A stretch of 64,000 nt of DNA from CAVXTF01 sp963701375 (lineage in GTDB: Bacteria > Actinomycetota > Acidimicrobiia > Acidimicrobiales > CAVXTF01). Shown here one piece after another: positions 42,087 through 51,288 of the stretch. The notes under the pieces were generated by a model. The model searched no databases, was not told the origin of the DNA, and saw nothing but the letters and a program-made list of their open reading frames with translations. The position numbers were made by a program, and so were the translations under genes. Position 1 is the first letter of the stretch; each line of letters opens with the position of its first letter. The DNA lies in the NCBI GenBank assembly GCA_963701375.1, contig CAVOZT010000001.1, positions 1 through 64,000 on the forward strand, given 5' to 3'.

Positions 42087-42374
42087 TCAAGTGTCTTTGC
42101 CGTCGATGCGCTCTTCCAAGCGAATGGTCACCTTGTCTCCCGCTTGCTTCCCGATCGCCTTGCGCAGATCAGCCTTGAGCGGAAGCTTGTGAGTGCCGTC
42201 GCCCATTGCCATGAACGAACTAACGAACGGATGACCGTCAGCGGTCGCCCGAACCTTCACGAGCCCCTTGGTTCCGAAGAATTCTGCTGACTCCGGCATG
42301 GTCACATAGGTCCAGCCACGTTCCTGCGGGCTCTTCTGCAGCGTGGCGCTGAATTCCTTCTTTATCTTGCTCAT
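42087..42374 (-). CDS. DUF1905 family protein
   Basis: A 95-residue single-domain protein: FSATLQKSPQERGWTYVTMPESAEFFGTKGLVKVRATADGHPFVSSFMAMGDGTHKLPLKADLRKAIGKQAGDKVTIRLEE. The Gly-rich MGDGTHxLPLKxxLRKAIGKxxGD stretch is the DUF1905 signature. The family is a small beta-barrel often fused to a YdeI-like domain; here it stands alone. No known reaction. Confidence 0.9.
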   Translation of the reverse strand: MSKIKKEFSATLQKSPQERGWTYVTMPESAEFFGTKGLVKVRATADGHPFVSSFMAMGDGTHKLPLKADLRKAIGKQAGDKVTIRLEERIDGKDT

Positions 42375-42506
42375 CTGTCATCCTCCAGAGTTACCTGTGA
42401 CACACCAGCCCTTGAAGAATCGTCCCTGCCGTTCCTCCGAACTTCGCTCAACGAGATTGCAGACGGCGGACAGATACCAGACTCATCGGCAGTACCCCGG
42501 CATAGC

Positions 42507-43808
42507 TCAGCTCCTGCCCAGCTTCTCGGCCGCCTCGTGAAGCTCGGCACGAAAATCGGGATGCGCGATGTCTGCGAGCGCCCTGGCCCGTTCGCGGACG
42601 GTGAGGCCTGCCAGCTCGGCCGCCCCGAACTCAGTTATCACGACATCGGTGTGGTGGCGGGGTGTCGATATCACCGATCCCCTGGGCAGCTCGGGGAGAA
42701 TTCGCGAGCGGACGTTGCCGCCCACGGTGACCGTCGAGTGGAGACAGATGAGCGAGTGCGCATCGAGACTGAGGTCGGCGCCTGAGACAAAGTCCTCGTG
42801 ACCGCCTACTCCGGAGATCTGTTTGCCGTCGATGCTGTCAGCAACCACTTGTCCGTAGAGATCGAGACAGAGCGCGCCGTTGATCGACACCAGTTTGCGG
42901 TTGCGGCCGATCACGTCGGGGTCGTTGACGGTTTCGACGGGCAGAAATGCAACCTCAGCATTGTCGTCGAGCCAGCTGTAGAGATCTGATGTTCCGAGCG
43001 AGAAGGTCGTCACCGATACGCCGTCGAACACACCTTTGACCGCGTTGGTCACCTTGCCTGCTTGATGAAGATGCATCAGGCCAGTGGTGAACATCTCTGA
43101 GTGCACCCCGTAATCGCCTCCGCTACCGTCGGCCAGCTTGCTTGCGACGATATTCGGTATCGCCCCGATCCCCGTTTGCAATGTGCTGCCGTCGTTCACG
43201 AATTGCAGGGCATGGGCGGCAATCGCCGCATCTTGTTCGGACGGTGGAGGGTCCTCGAGAGGATAGGGATCACCGTCGGCTTCCACGAGCACATCTATGA
43301 GCTCCAAGGGAATGGTGTTGTCGAATTCCGGAGGGAGGCTTCGGGTTCGCGGTAGATGCGGATTGACCTCGACGAGAAGCACACGGTCTGGATCGCTTCC
43401 TGCCCGAATCAGCTCGTCACGCGTCGCACCCAAGTGCAGGGACAGATTCACCTTTCCGTCGCCGTCCGGCGGCGCGGCTTGGCAGGTCATGATTCGGGGG
43501 GCGAATCGGGCCAGGATCGGGGCGAACTGGCGGAAGCCACCAGGCACCAGCTCGATCTCGTGTCCCTCCGCCAACAGCACACGCTCGGCCGGGCCGAAGA
43601 ACCCGGACCTGTACGACACTCCGGTCTTGGTGAACACGTTGTAGTACCCGAGAAGGAGCGCCCCGCCGAGAACAAGGTTCTCCCAGTCGTCGCGCCCACC
43701 CAAGGCGTTCAAGAATGAGTCCGGGTTGCCGGGTCCCAGCCCGAAGCCGATCGTGTCGCGAGTTCGGACGAGGGCGGCGGCCTCTTCAGGTGAACAGGTC
43801 ACTGACAT
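42507..43808 (-). CDS. Acetyl-CoA hydrolase/CoA-transferase family protein
   Basis: 433 residues with the two Rossmann-like CoA-transferase halves. The C-terminal half contains QTGIGAIPNIVASKLADG and YGVHSEMFTTGLMHL, in which the Glu of HSEM is the catalytic residue that forms the CoA thioester. It resembles 4-hydroxybutyrate CoA-transferases and acetyl-CoA:carboxylate transferases. It is the last gene of a likely operon zwf-HAD-SDR-CoA-transferase and starts 10 bases after the SDR stop. The acyl substrate cannot be assigned. Confidence 0.9.
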   Translation of the reverse strand: MSVTCSPEEAAALVRTRDTIGFGLGPGNPDSFLNALGGRDDWENLVLGGALLLGYYNVFTKTGVSYRSGFFGPAERVLLAEGHEIELVPGGFRQFAPILARFAPRIMTCQAAPPDGDGKVNLSLHLGATRDELIRAGSDPDRVLLVEVNPHLPRTRSLPPEFDNTIPLELIDVLVEADGDPYPLEDPPPSEQDAAIAAHALQFVNDGSTLQTGIGAIPNIVASKLADGSGGDYGVHSEMFTTGLMHLHQAGKVTNAVKGVFDGVSVTTFSLGTSDLYSWLDDNAEVAFLPVETVNDPDVIGRNRKLVSINGALCLDLYGQVVADSIDGKQISGVGGHEDFVSGADLSLDAHSLICLHSTVTVGGNVRSRILPELPRGSVISTPRHHTDVVITEFGAAELAGLTVRERARALADIAHPDFRAELHEAAEKLGRS

Positions 43809-43818
43809 CGGATGATTC

Positions 43819-44646
43819 TCAGATCACCGGGCTCCGAGCTCCATCCCAGAATTCGAGCTGCGATCGGACTGCCCGCTCCAACTCGGTGTCGTCGAGTTGC
43901 TTTCGCAGGGCTCCTATGAGCTCGGCGTCGGCGCCAACAAGCCTTCGCAACGGCGCAGACGGATCGTTTGCCACCTCGAAGACGGCTTCCGCGACCAGGC
44001 CTGGGTCGCTCGGGCCGCCTTCGCGGCCGGGCACCTTCTCGTACGCAAGTTCCCAACGCTCCATCAGCTCGGAGTATGCGGTCCCACTCACATCTCGACG
44101 GTTGGCGCCGAAGGAGGTCTCGAACCCGCCGGGCTCGATCAAATGGACGCGCACACCGAAGGGCGCCAGCTCGAAGTGCATGGCCTCGCTTACCGCCTCG
44201 AGGGCACGCTTGGTTGCCGAATACATCCCACCGAAAGGAGGCGTGACGACGGCCGCAAGCGACGAGATGTTCACAACCACGCCGGAACCTTGAGCCCGCA
44301 TCGCTGGAAGGACAGCTCTAGTCACGCGCAACGTGCCGAAGAAATTGGTCTCGAACAGGTCTTTTGCTTGGAAATCGCTCGTGTCCTCGATAGCGCCGTG
44401 CATTCCCACGCCGGCGTTGTTCACGAGTACGTCGATGTGTCCGTGATCGTCGAGAACTCGGCTAATGGCGGCGTCGACGGAATCGTCGATCACCACGTCG
44501 AGCGCTGATATCTGAGCACCTTTCAGCTCGGTCGGCGCCCGTGACGGGTCTCGCATGGTGGCGACGACTGTCTCGCCTGCGGCGAGGAATCTCTGTGCTA
44601 TCGAAAGTCCAAACCCGGTGCTACAGCCGGTTATGAGAACGATCAC
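43819..44646 (-). CDS. Short-chain dehydrogenase/reductase
   Basis: GTG 44646 puts the cofactor motif LITGCSTGFGLSIAQ at residues 4-18; the longer frame overlaps the HAD gene. The 275-residue protein has LVNNAGVGMHGAIEDTS, ISSLAAVVTPPFGGMYSATKRALEAV (Ser, Tyr, Lys) and HLIEPGGFETSF. After strand 2 it reads TMRDPSRAPTEL, compatible with NADP(H). Related to oxidoreductases of the 17-beta-hydroxysteroid/retinol dehydrogenase-like group. Substrate unknown. Confidence 0.92.
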   Translation of the reverse strand: MIVLITGCSTGFGLSIAQRFLAAGETVVATMRDPSRAPTELKGAQISALDVVIDDSVDAAISRVLDDHGHIDVLVNNAGVGMHGAIEDTSDFQAKDLFETNFFGTLRVTRAVLPAMRAQGSGVVVNISSLAAVVTPPFGGMYSATKRALEAVSEAMHFELAPFGVRVHLIEPGGFETSFGANRRDVSGTAYSELMERWELAYEKVPGREGGPSDPGLVAEAVFEVANDPSAPLRRLVGADAELIGALRKQLDDTELERAVRSQLEFWDGARSPVI

Positions 44647-44704
44647 GCGACTTTTCCTTCGGCCACGCCGGCATAGTAATGACGAAGGCAACAAGATGCA
44701 CTCT

Positions 44705-45529
44705 CTAGCCGGGGTCGCTTCGGCTCGGCAGGATGAACCGTTCGACGGCCTTTGCGAATCCCTCGTTCTCGTTGGTGTCGGTAACCCTTCTGGCGGCCCG
44801 CTGCACCTCCGGCGAGGCATTTCCCATTGCAATGCTCAGTCCGGAGTGTGCGAACATCAAGACGTCGTTCGGCATATCTCCGATGGTGGCGATCTGCTGG
44901 CTGGAGATGGTGTACTTCTCGGCCATGTATCTGGCCACCCAACCCTTGTTTGCGTCGGGATGGGTCACGTCGAGGTAGTAGGGCTGAGATGCCGCCGCGG
45001 TCACGTGGTCGCCGAAACGATCGTGCGCAGCATCAGACACGTTTGCAACGGCGTCGTAATCGTCGCTGACCCCCACGAGTTTGACGACATCCTCCGTGAG
45101 GCCATCGAGCCCCGTCATGAGCGTCGGATCGAACTTCACGGTCCACGCTTCACGGGCTACATGTGGGCCATTTAGATCAGGGACGTACCATTCGGCACCC
45201 CTGTATATCCATACGCTCATTTGGAATGAGTGGATCAGATCCACTATCGGGACAACGAGGTCACTGGGAACACATTGCTGCTCTATGACCGACATGTCGC
45301 GGTTGACAAGGAGTCCACCATTGAATGCGGCGATTGGAGTCTGCAGGTCAAGTGGCTCGACAAGCATGGACATGCCGCGAGGGGGACGCCCGCTTGTAAT
45401 TGCGAAAAGTATCCCCGCCTCTTTGAGGCTCGTCACAGCCGCGACGGCACGGTCGGTGAGGATCTTGTCCTGGGTAACGAGAGTTCCGTCGACGTCGGCA
45501 AGTACGAAACGGATGTCCGTTGTGGTCAT
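44705..45529 (-). CDS. Cof-type HAD-superfamily phosphatase
   Basis: 274 residues with HAD motifs I (LADVDGTLVT), II (FAITSGRPP), III Lys (HPDANKGW) and IV (ATIGDMPNDVLMFAHSGLSIAMGNA). The cap of about residues 85-190 is of Cof type (C2). Such phosphatases dephosphorylate sugar phosphates and other small phosphates. Its place 75 bases behind zwf suggests a link to sugar-phosphate turnover, but substrate specificity is broad in this family. Confidence 0.92.
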   Translation of the reverse strand: MTTTDIRFVLADVDGTLVTQDKILTDRAVAAVTSLKEAGILFAITSGRPPRGMSMLVEPLDLQTPIAAFNGGLLVNRDMSVIEQQCVPSDLVVPIVDLIHSFQMSVWIYRGAEWYVPDLNGPHVAREAWTVKFDPTLMTGLDGLTEDVVKLVGVSDDYDAVANVSDAAHDRFGDHVTAAASQPYYLDVTHPDANKGWVARYMAEKYTISSQQIATIGDMPNDVLMFAHSGLSIAMGNASPEVQRAARRVTDTNENEGFAKAVERFILPSRSDPG

Positions 45530-45603
45530 TTGGTCATTCCTCTACAGATTCGGTTCCCTCTACAGGTTTCGGTTCAGCCCGATCTCGTCTCCGCTCGTCG
45601 CCG

Positions 45604-47004
45604 TTATCCGTGATCAGGAAGATGCCATGCATACGGAGAAGTGACGTGCCTGATCGAGGGCGGGCCCCACGACCCCCGTGGATACGGTTCTAGCTCTGGC
45701 GGGTTCTCGAGCAGCGGGGTCGAGATCTCCCAGAGGCGCTCTATCCCGTCTGAGCTCGTGAAGAGAGCCTGATCGCCAAGCATCGCATCGAGGATCAGAC
45801 GCTCGTATCCCTCGAGGTCGTTCGCGATCCGGAACGAGTCTTCGTAGCGGAAGACCATTTTCGCCTCGCCCAGTCGCATCTCGGGACCGGGCTCCTTTGC
45901 CAGGAACTTCTGCGAGATCGAACCGGGATCGCTGAAGTCGATGGTCAACTCGTTCACCCTTTTTGCGTAACGAGAGTGCAGGGGAAACATTCTCAACGTG
46001 GGCTCGCGAAACCCGATGGTGACCATCTCCCGGCTGGCCGCAAGACACTTCCCGGTCCGAAGGCAGAAGGGCACACCTTCCCATCGCCAATTGTCTATGT
46101 GGGCACGCAGAGCCACGAAGGTCTCTGTCTCGGAGTCGGGGGCCACCCCGGTCTCCGAGCGGTAACCCTCGTATTGGCCGCGGACGACGTAGGTGACGTC
46201 GATGGGTTCGAGGGAATCGAACACCTTGTCCTTTTCCGTCCGCAACGGCTTGGCCGTGAAGGAGGTCGGAGGCTCCATGGCGACGAAGCCGAGCACCTGG
46301 AACAGGTGAGTCACGACCATGTCGCGGAAGGTGCCTACGCCCTCGAAGAACGAGGCGCGGCCTTCGATCGACAAGGTCTCCGGGACGTCTATCTGAACGT
46401 ACCTGACGTGCTCACGATTCCAGATCGGCTCGAAGAGGCCGTTGGCGAACCGGAACGCCAGGATGTTGTCGACCGACTCCTTGCCGAGGAAATGGTCGAT
46501 GCGGAAGATCTGCGATTCGTCGAACACCGAGTGGATCGAATCGTTGAGTGCCTTCGCTGAAGCCAGGTCGTGGCCGAATGGTTTCTCGACGATCACCCTC
46601 GATCCGTGAGCCAAACCAGATGAACCGAGCAGCTCCACGACTGATTGGAACGCATTGGGCGGAATTGCCAGGTGGAAGAGGCGTCTCGGCTGCCCCCCGA
46701 TCGCCCTCTCGGCTTCGTGCACGGCCGACACCAGAGGCGACGGATCCTGAGTATCGGCGGCTCCGAACGAGAGGGCACTCTCGAACGCCTTCCATGCGGC
46801 ACCCGTCGGCTTGACGAGCCCGAACTCTGCGACGGCGTCGTGCGCGTGCTTGGAGAATTCGGCGTCCGACATGGCGAACTGAGCTGGTGCAGTGCCGACG
46901 ATGCGGTAACGCTCAGGGAGCAGGCGCGCCGAAGCCAGGTGGAACAAGCCTGGGAGGAGCTTTCGCTTCGCAAGATCCCCCGTCGCTCCGAACAGGACGA
47001 TCAC
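45604..47004 (-). CDS. zwf: Glucose-6-phosphate 1-dehydrogenase
   Basis: 466 residues from GTG 47004, with VLFGATGDLAKRKLLPGLFHL (cofactor site), VIVEKPFGHDLASAKALN and the active-site RIDHFLGKESVDNILAFRFAN. A few N-terminal residues upstream are possible, but no better start codon lies in frame close by. It oxidises glucose 6-phosphate to 6-phosphogluconolactone, the first step of the oxidative pentose-phosphate route. The divergent gene is rpiA, and pgl, gnd and pgi follow nearby, so the window holds this entire branch. OpcA, the usual actinobacterial partner, is not seen here. Confidence 0.95.
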   Translation of the reverse strand: MIVLFGATGDLAKRKLLPGLFHLASARLLPERYRIVGTAPAQFAMSDAEFSKHAHDAVAEFGLVKPTGAAWKAFESALSFGAADTQDPSPLVSAVHEAERAIGGQPRRLFHLAIPPNAFQSVVELLGSSGLAHGSRVIVEKPFGHDLASAKALNDSIHSVFDESQIFRIDHFLGKESVDNILAFRFANGLFEPIWNREHVRYVQIDVPETLSIEGRASFFEGVGTFRDMVVTHLFQVLGFVAMEPPTSFTAKPLRTEKDKVFDSLEPIDVTYVVRGQYEGYRSETGVAPDSETETFVALRAHIDNWRWEGVPFCLRTGKCLAASREMVTIGFREPTLRMFPLHSRYAKRVNELTIDFSDPGSISQKFLAKEPGPEMRLGEAKMVFRYEDSFRIANDLEGYERLILDAMLGDQALFTSSDGIERLWEISTPLLENPPELEPYPRGSWGPPSIRHVTSPYAWHLPDHG

Positions 47005-47151
47005 GTGATCGTCGGGACGGCGAAGCTTTCCACCGCGTGGCGGCAGGCGGATCAGGATTCAATATGAACTCCTAACCTTGAGCCGGTTGTCCCGAGCTGC
47101 CTGACTCGTGTGGTTGCGAGCTCGGGACCCCGCGGCCCATTCTGAAGAGCG

Positions 47152-47802
47152 ATGGCTCCCGACTTGGACAACGAGAAGCTTCTTGCGGCGGAGGCCGCGG
47201 CCGCCATGGTCGAAGACGGCATGTCGCTGGGCCTGGGGACAGGCTCCACCGTTGCCCACCTCTTGACGGCTCTGGCGAGGCGGCACCTTGCCATACGTTG
47301 CGTTGCGACGTCACCACGGACCGAGGTAGCCGCACGCGAGCTCGGGATATCTGTCGAGCCGTTCGCGACCGGGCACCTCGACATGGCCATCGACGGTGCG
47401 GACCAGATAAGTCCACAACGATGGCTGGTGAAAGGCGGCGGGGCCGCCCACACTCGCGAGAAGATCGTCGCCGCGACCGCTGAGCGGTTCGTTGTGATCG
47501 CCGACTCATCCAAGCCGGTCGATGCAATCCATGCACCTGTCCCGCTCGAGTTGCTCGCCTTCGGGCTCGAGTCGACTCTCGAGCGAATCGGCGAGGTACG
47601 GAGGCGTGATGTGCCGCCGAGTCCTGACGGTGGGGTGATAGTCGACTTTGTCGGCGACGTCGGAGACCCGGGCCGATTAGCGGCGAGGCTCGAGTCGATA
47701 CCGGGAGTGATCGAGCACGGGCTGTTCCCACCCCAATTGGTTTCCACGATCCTGGTCGGTCGGGGAAAGTCGGTAGAGAGGATCGACGTGACGCGTCGTT
47801 GA
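47152..47802 (+). CDS. rpiA: Ribose-5-phosphate isomerase A
   Basis: 216 residues with the RpiA motifs GLGTGSTVAHLLTAL, HLDMAIDGADQISPQRWLVKGGGAAHTREKIVA (Asp, Lys and Glu of the active site) and VVIADSSKPVD. It interconverts ribulose and ribose 5-phosphates. It is transcribed against its pathway neighbours: divergent from zwf and convergent on pgl. The 147-bp gap with zwf likely carries back-to-back promoters. Confidence 0.94.
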   Translation: MAPDLDNEKLLAAEAAAAMVEDGMSLGLGTGSTVAHLLTALARRHLAIRCVATSPRTEVAARELGISVEPFATGHLDMAIDGADQISPQRWLVKGGGAAHTREKIVAATAERFVVIADSSKPVDAIHAPVPLELLAFGLESTLERIGEVRRRDVPPSPDGGVIVDFVGDVGDPGRLAARLESIPGVIEHGLFPPQLVSTILVGRGKSVERIDVTRR

Positions 47803-47829
47803 TTTCCCGGAAGAAGACGTCGGCAGTCC

Positions 47830-47854
47830 GTTCTGAACGCGGGGTTCACAGAAC
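47830..47854. terminator. Possible bidirectional hairpin between rpiA and pgl
   Basis: GTTCTG (47830-47835) pairs with CAGAAC (47849-47854), and inner bases (TGAAC with GTTCA) extend the stem with a bulge. No T-tract follows, so termination is only suggested by its position between convergent stops. Confidence 0.4.
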
Positions 47855-47870
47855 GCTCGAGAAGACGATC

Positions 47871-48527
47871 TCAGATTGCCGACTCGTCGGCGAGGACAAT
47901 GGATCGCTTTGCTGTCACTCGCCCGGCGGGAATTGACTGGTCTCCGTTCAGCAGCTGAGCAAGAGGCGCCTTCTTGTCCTCGCCGGTCACCAGCCAAAGG
48001 AGTTGGTTCGCCCTGCTCAGCCCCGGATACGTCAACGTCATTCGCTTGTGTCCCTGGTAGGGCCGCGTGACCGCCACGGGTCGGTCTGTGACCTCCAAGA
48101 CAGGGTCCGCGGGAACCAGTGATGCGGTGTGGCCGTCCGGACCTAGTCCGAGGTGTATGAGGTCAAGTCGCTCTGGAAGCTCTGCCGCGTACCGGGAGGC
48201 CGCAGCCTCGAGATCCGGGTCGTTGACCGGCATCGGAGTGATCTTGGCCGGCGCGTCGCCGAGGCTCTTGCGCAGGTTGGTCAGATTCCTGTCCGGGTCT
48301 CCTTCCGGGGCGACGCGTTCGTCCACCTGGAAGAGGTCGACCGAAGACCAAGGGACGTCGTCGGTCGCGAGCTCTGCGAACATGGCCCACGGGGTGCGAC
48401 CACCGCTGACTGCAAAAGTGAACAGTGCATGGTCGGCCACAGCCCGCCGAGCCATCTCTGCGACCATGCGGGCAGCGTGTCGCGCCACGGCCGATGCGTC
48501 CGGCAGCTTGATCAATTCGTGATTCAC
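47871..48527 (-). CDS. pgl: 6-phosphogluconolactonase
   Basis: GTG 48527 is 12 bases after the gnd stop and gives 218 residues; the longer frame overlaps gnd. Motifs FTFAVSGGRTPWAMFAEL, VDLFQVDERVAPEGDPDRN and IHLGLGPDGHTASLVP are typical of the DevB-type lactonase. It hydrolyses 6-phosphogluconolactone to 6-phosphogluconate. Third gene of the pgi-gnd-pgl operon. Confidence 0.94.
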   Translation of the reverse strand: MNHELIKLPDASAVARHAARMVAEMARRAVADHALFTFAVSGGRTPWAMFAELATDDVPWSSVDLFQVDERVAPEGDPDRNLTNLRKSLGDAPAKITPMPVNDPDLEAAASRYAAELPERLDLIHLGLGPDGHTASLVPADPVLEVTDRPVAVTRPYQGHKRMTLTYPGLSRANQLLWLVTGEDKKAPLAQLLNGDQSIPAGRVTAKRSIVLADESAI

Positions 48528-48538
48528 GGCGGCGGGGG

Positions 48539-49573
48539 CTAGTCCTTCTTCTCTGCGTGACCGCCGAACTCCGATCGCATCGCAGACAGGATCTTGTCTG
48601 TGAAGCCACCGTTTCCGCGAGACTCGAACCGCTCGTAAAGCGCAGCCGTGATGACCGAGGCGGGCACTCCCGTGTCGATGGCCGCCTCGACCGTCCAACG
48701 GCCCTCTCCGGAATCCGAAACGCGCCCGGCGAATTCGTCGAGACCCGGAGAGCGGGCAAAGGCGTCTGCCGTCAGGTTGACGAGCCACGAACCGATGACG
48801 GATCCCCTCCGCCAGACCTCGGCGACTTCGGCGACGTCGATCTCGTATTGGTATGCCTCGGGGTCACGAAGCGGGGTGGTCTCTGCGTCTACCTCGGTTT
48901 GGCTCGCCTTGCCGGCGTCCGCATGCTTGATGATGGAGAGACCTTCTGCAATCGCCGCCATCATCCCGTACTCGATTCCGTTGTGAACCATCTTCACGAA
49001 ATGTCCGGCGCCGTTCGGCCCGCAATGCAGATAGCCCTGGGGTGCGGTGCCGCCCTTGCGGGTTCTGCTCGGAGTCGGGTCGGCGCTCGATTCGCCCGGC
49101 GCGATTGTGGCGAAGATCGGGTCGAGACGCTGGACCGCATCGGATTCTCCACCGATCATCAAGCAGTAGCCACGGTCGAGACCCCACACTCCTCCGCTCG
49201 TGCCGCAGTCGATGTAGTGGATGCCCTTCTGCGCGAGTTGCTTCGCTCGCGTTATGTCATCCCGGTAATAGGAATTGCCACCGTCGATCACAATGTCACC
49301 GGACTCGAGCAAGCCAGTCAGTTTATCCAGCGTGGTCTGGACGATCGCCGCCGGAACCATGATCCAACTTGCTCGTGGCTTCTCGAGCTTGCCGGCGAAT
49401 TCTTCGAGCGATGACGATCCGACGGCCCCGTCCGCCTCTAGATCCTTGACGGCTTGTGCGCTTACGTCGTAGACGACGCATCGGTGCCCGTCACGCATCA
49501 AGCGGCGGACAAGATTTGCGCCCATCCGGCCGAGTCCGATCATGCCTAGCTGCATTGGCCTGTCCGTGGTCAT
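48539..49573 (-). CDS. gnd: 6-phosphogluconate dehydrogenase (decarboxylating), short NAD-type
   Basis: 344 residues: MIGLGRMGANLVRRLMRDGH, DIVIDGGNSYYRDDITRA, CGTSGGVWGLDRGYCLMIGG, and the substrate site CGPNGAGHFVKMVHNGIEYGMM. Length and the Asp at the end of strand 2 (VVYDVSAQ) suggest the short, NAD-preferring class rather than the NADP enzyme of about 470 residues. It makes ribulose 5-phosphate. Its ATG overlaps the pgi stop by 4 bases (49570-49573). Confidence 0.94.
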   Translation of the reverse strand: MTTDRPMQLGMIGLGRMGANLVRRLMRDGHRCVVYDVSAQAVKDLEADGAVGSSSLEEFAGKLEKPRASWIMVPAAIVQTTLDKLTGLLESGDIVIDGGNSYYRDDITRAKQLAQKGIHYIDCGTSGGVWGLDRGYCLMIGGESDAVQRLDPIFATIAPGESSADPTPSRTRKGGTAPQGYLHCGPNGAGHFVKMVHNGIEYGMMAAIAEGLSIIKHADAGKASQTEVDAETTPLRDPEAYQYEIDVAEVAEVWRRGSVIGSWLVNLTADAFARSPGLDEFAGRVSDSGEGRWTVEAAIDTGVPASVITAALYERFESRGNGGFTDKILSAMRSEFGGHAEKKD

Positions 49574-51222
49574 GTTGAATCTCCCTCGGTATGGCTTCTC
49601 TTCAGGTCACGGTACCGGCGGATGAGAGCGTTGGTAGACGTGTCGTGGTCGAGCTGAGGTTCCGAGTCGCTTTCGAGCTCAGGGATGATCGCCCTTGCGA
49701 GCACCTTGCCCAGCTCCACTCCCCACTGGTCGAACGAGTCGATGTTCCATATGACTCCCTGAGTGAACACGCTGTGTTCGTAGAGAGCCACGAGGCAACC
49801 GAGTAACCGGGGGGTCAGCAATTCTGCGAGGAGCACGTTCGTTGGCCGATTGCCCTCCATGACGCGGTGGGGGACTACATGCTCGGGCGTCCCCTCGGCC
49901 CGGACCTCTTCTTCGGTCTTGCCGAAAGCGAGGGCTTGGGCTTGGGCGAACACATTGGAGGTCAGGATGTCGTGATGGTCGCGCAACGGGTTGAGGCTCT
50001 TGCCGAACCCGATCAGATCGAGCGGGATCAACTTTGTTCCCTGATGGATCAGCTGGTAGAAGCTGTGTTGGCCGTTTGTCCCCGGTTCTCCCCAGTAGAC
50101 GGCGCCTGTCTGATAGTCGACACGAGCACCGTCCAACGTGACGTGCTTACCGTTCGACTCCATGGTGAGCTGCTGCAAGTACGCCGGAAATCTCTTCAAG
50201 TACTGGTCGTACGGCATTACGCCCGCTGTCTTCGCACCGAAGAAGTTCCCGTACCAGACCGCCAGCAGACCCATCAGAACCGGAAGATTGCGTTCGAGCG
50301 GCGTTGTCCTGAAATGCTCGTCCATTTCGTGAAAACCAGCGAGAAGTTCGCGGAATCTGTCTGGTCCCAGCGCGAGCATCGTAGAGAGCCCGATTGCAGA
50401 GTCCATCGAGTATCGCCCTCCGACCCAATCCCAAAAGCCGAACATGTTCGCAGTATCGATGCCGAACTCTGCGACAGCCTTGGCGTTAGTCGAGACGGCC
50501 ACGAAGTGCCTGGCCACGGCGGCGTCGTCGCCGAGCTGACTCACAACCCAGTCCCTGGCAGAGGTGGCGTTGCTTAGCGTCTCCAGGGTACCGAAGGTCT
50601 TCGAAGAGATAATGAAGAGGGTCTCTTCGGCAGAAAGGTCTCGTGTCGCCTCGACAAGGTCGGTCGCGTCGACGTTCGAAACGAAGCGCATCGTCAGGTC
50701 CCGTCGGGCGTAGTGACGGAGCGCCTCGTAAGCCATCACCGGCCCAAGGTCGGACCCACCGATTCCGACGTTTACGACATTCCGGATTGCCTTGCCGGTA
50801 TGACCGCGCCACTCGCCCGACCTCACGCGTTCGGTGAACGCGGTCATGGCATCGAGGACCTCGTGGACCTCTTTAGCGACGTCGACTCCGTCTACCACGA
50901 GAGTCGTTCCCCGCGGCATGCGGAGCGCGACGTGAAGGACAGAGCGGTTCTCGGAGACGTTTATGCGCACACCGCTGAACATCGCCTCGCGCCTACCTGC
51001 GAGATCCGAGTCCTCAGCCAACTGGATCAGGAGCCTTAGCGTTTCGTCCGTGATCCGGTTCTTCGAGTAGTCGAGATAGATTCCGACTGCTTCTGCGCTG
51101 AGTCGTTCGCCGCGAGTCGGGTCCTCGGCGAACAGCTCACGAAGATGGCGCCCTGCTATTTCGGCATGGTGGCGTTCGAGCGCCTTCCAGGCTGGCCGCT
51201 CGCGCAAGGGGGCGACGGTCAT
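49570..51222 (-). CDS. pgi: Glucose-6-phosphate isomerase
   Basis: 550 residues with NVGIGGSDLGPVMAYEAL, FWDWVGGRYSMDSAIGLS, MESNGKHVTLDG and YWGEPGTNGQHSFYQLIHQG, all diagnostic of the large bacterial/eukaryotic type. It interconverts glucose 6-phosphate and fructose 6-phosphate, linking glycolysis to the oxidative branch. First gene of the pgi-gnd-pgl operon. Confidence 0.96.
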   Translation of the reverse strand: MTVAPLRERPAWKALERHHAEIAGRHLRELFAEDPTRGERLSAEAVGIYLDYSKNRITDETLRLLIQLAEDSDLAGRREAMFSGVRINVSENRSVLHVALRMPRGTTLVVDGVDVAKEVHEVLDAMTAFTERVRSGEWRGHTGKAIRNVVNVGIGGSDLGPVMAYEALRHYARRDLTMRFVSNVDATDLVEATRDLSAEETLFIISSKTFGTLETLSNATSARDWVVSQLGDDAAVARHFVAVSTNAKAVAEFGIDTANMFGFWDWVGGRYSMDSAIGLSTMLALGPDRFRELLAGFHEMDEHFRTTPLERNLPVLMGLLAVWYGNFFGAKTAGVMPYDQYLKRFPAYLQQLTMESNGKHVTLDGARVDYQTGAVYWGEPGTNGQHSFYQLIHQGTKLIPLDLIGFGKSLNPLRDHHDILTSNVFAQAQALAFGKTEEEVRAEGTPEHVVPHRVMEGNRPTNVLLAELLTPRLLGCLVALYEHSVFTQGVIWNIDSFDQWGVELGKVLARAIIPELESDSEPQLDHDTSTNALIRRYRDLKRSHTEGDST

Positions 51223-51288
51223 GTGAGCTCCCTCCGATTGTTCTCACGCTGAGCTATATCACAGCGAGCTGACTGGTCTGCGGCGAGT

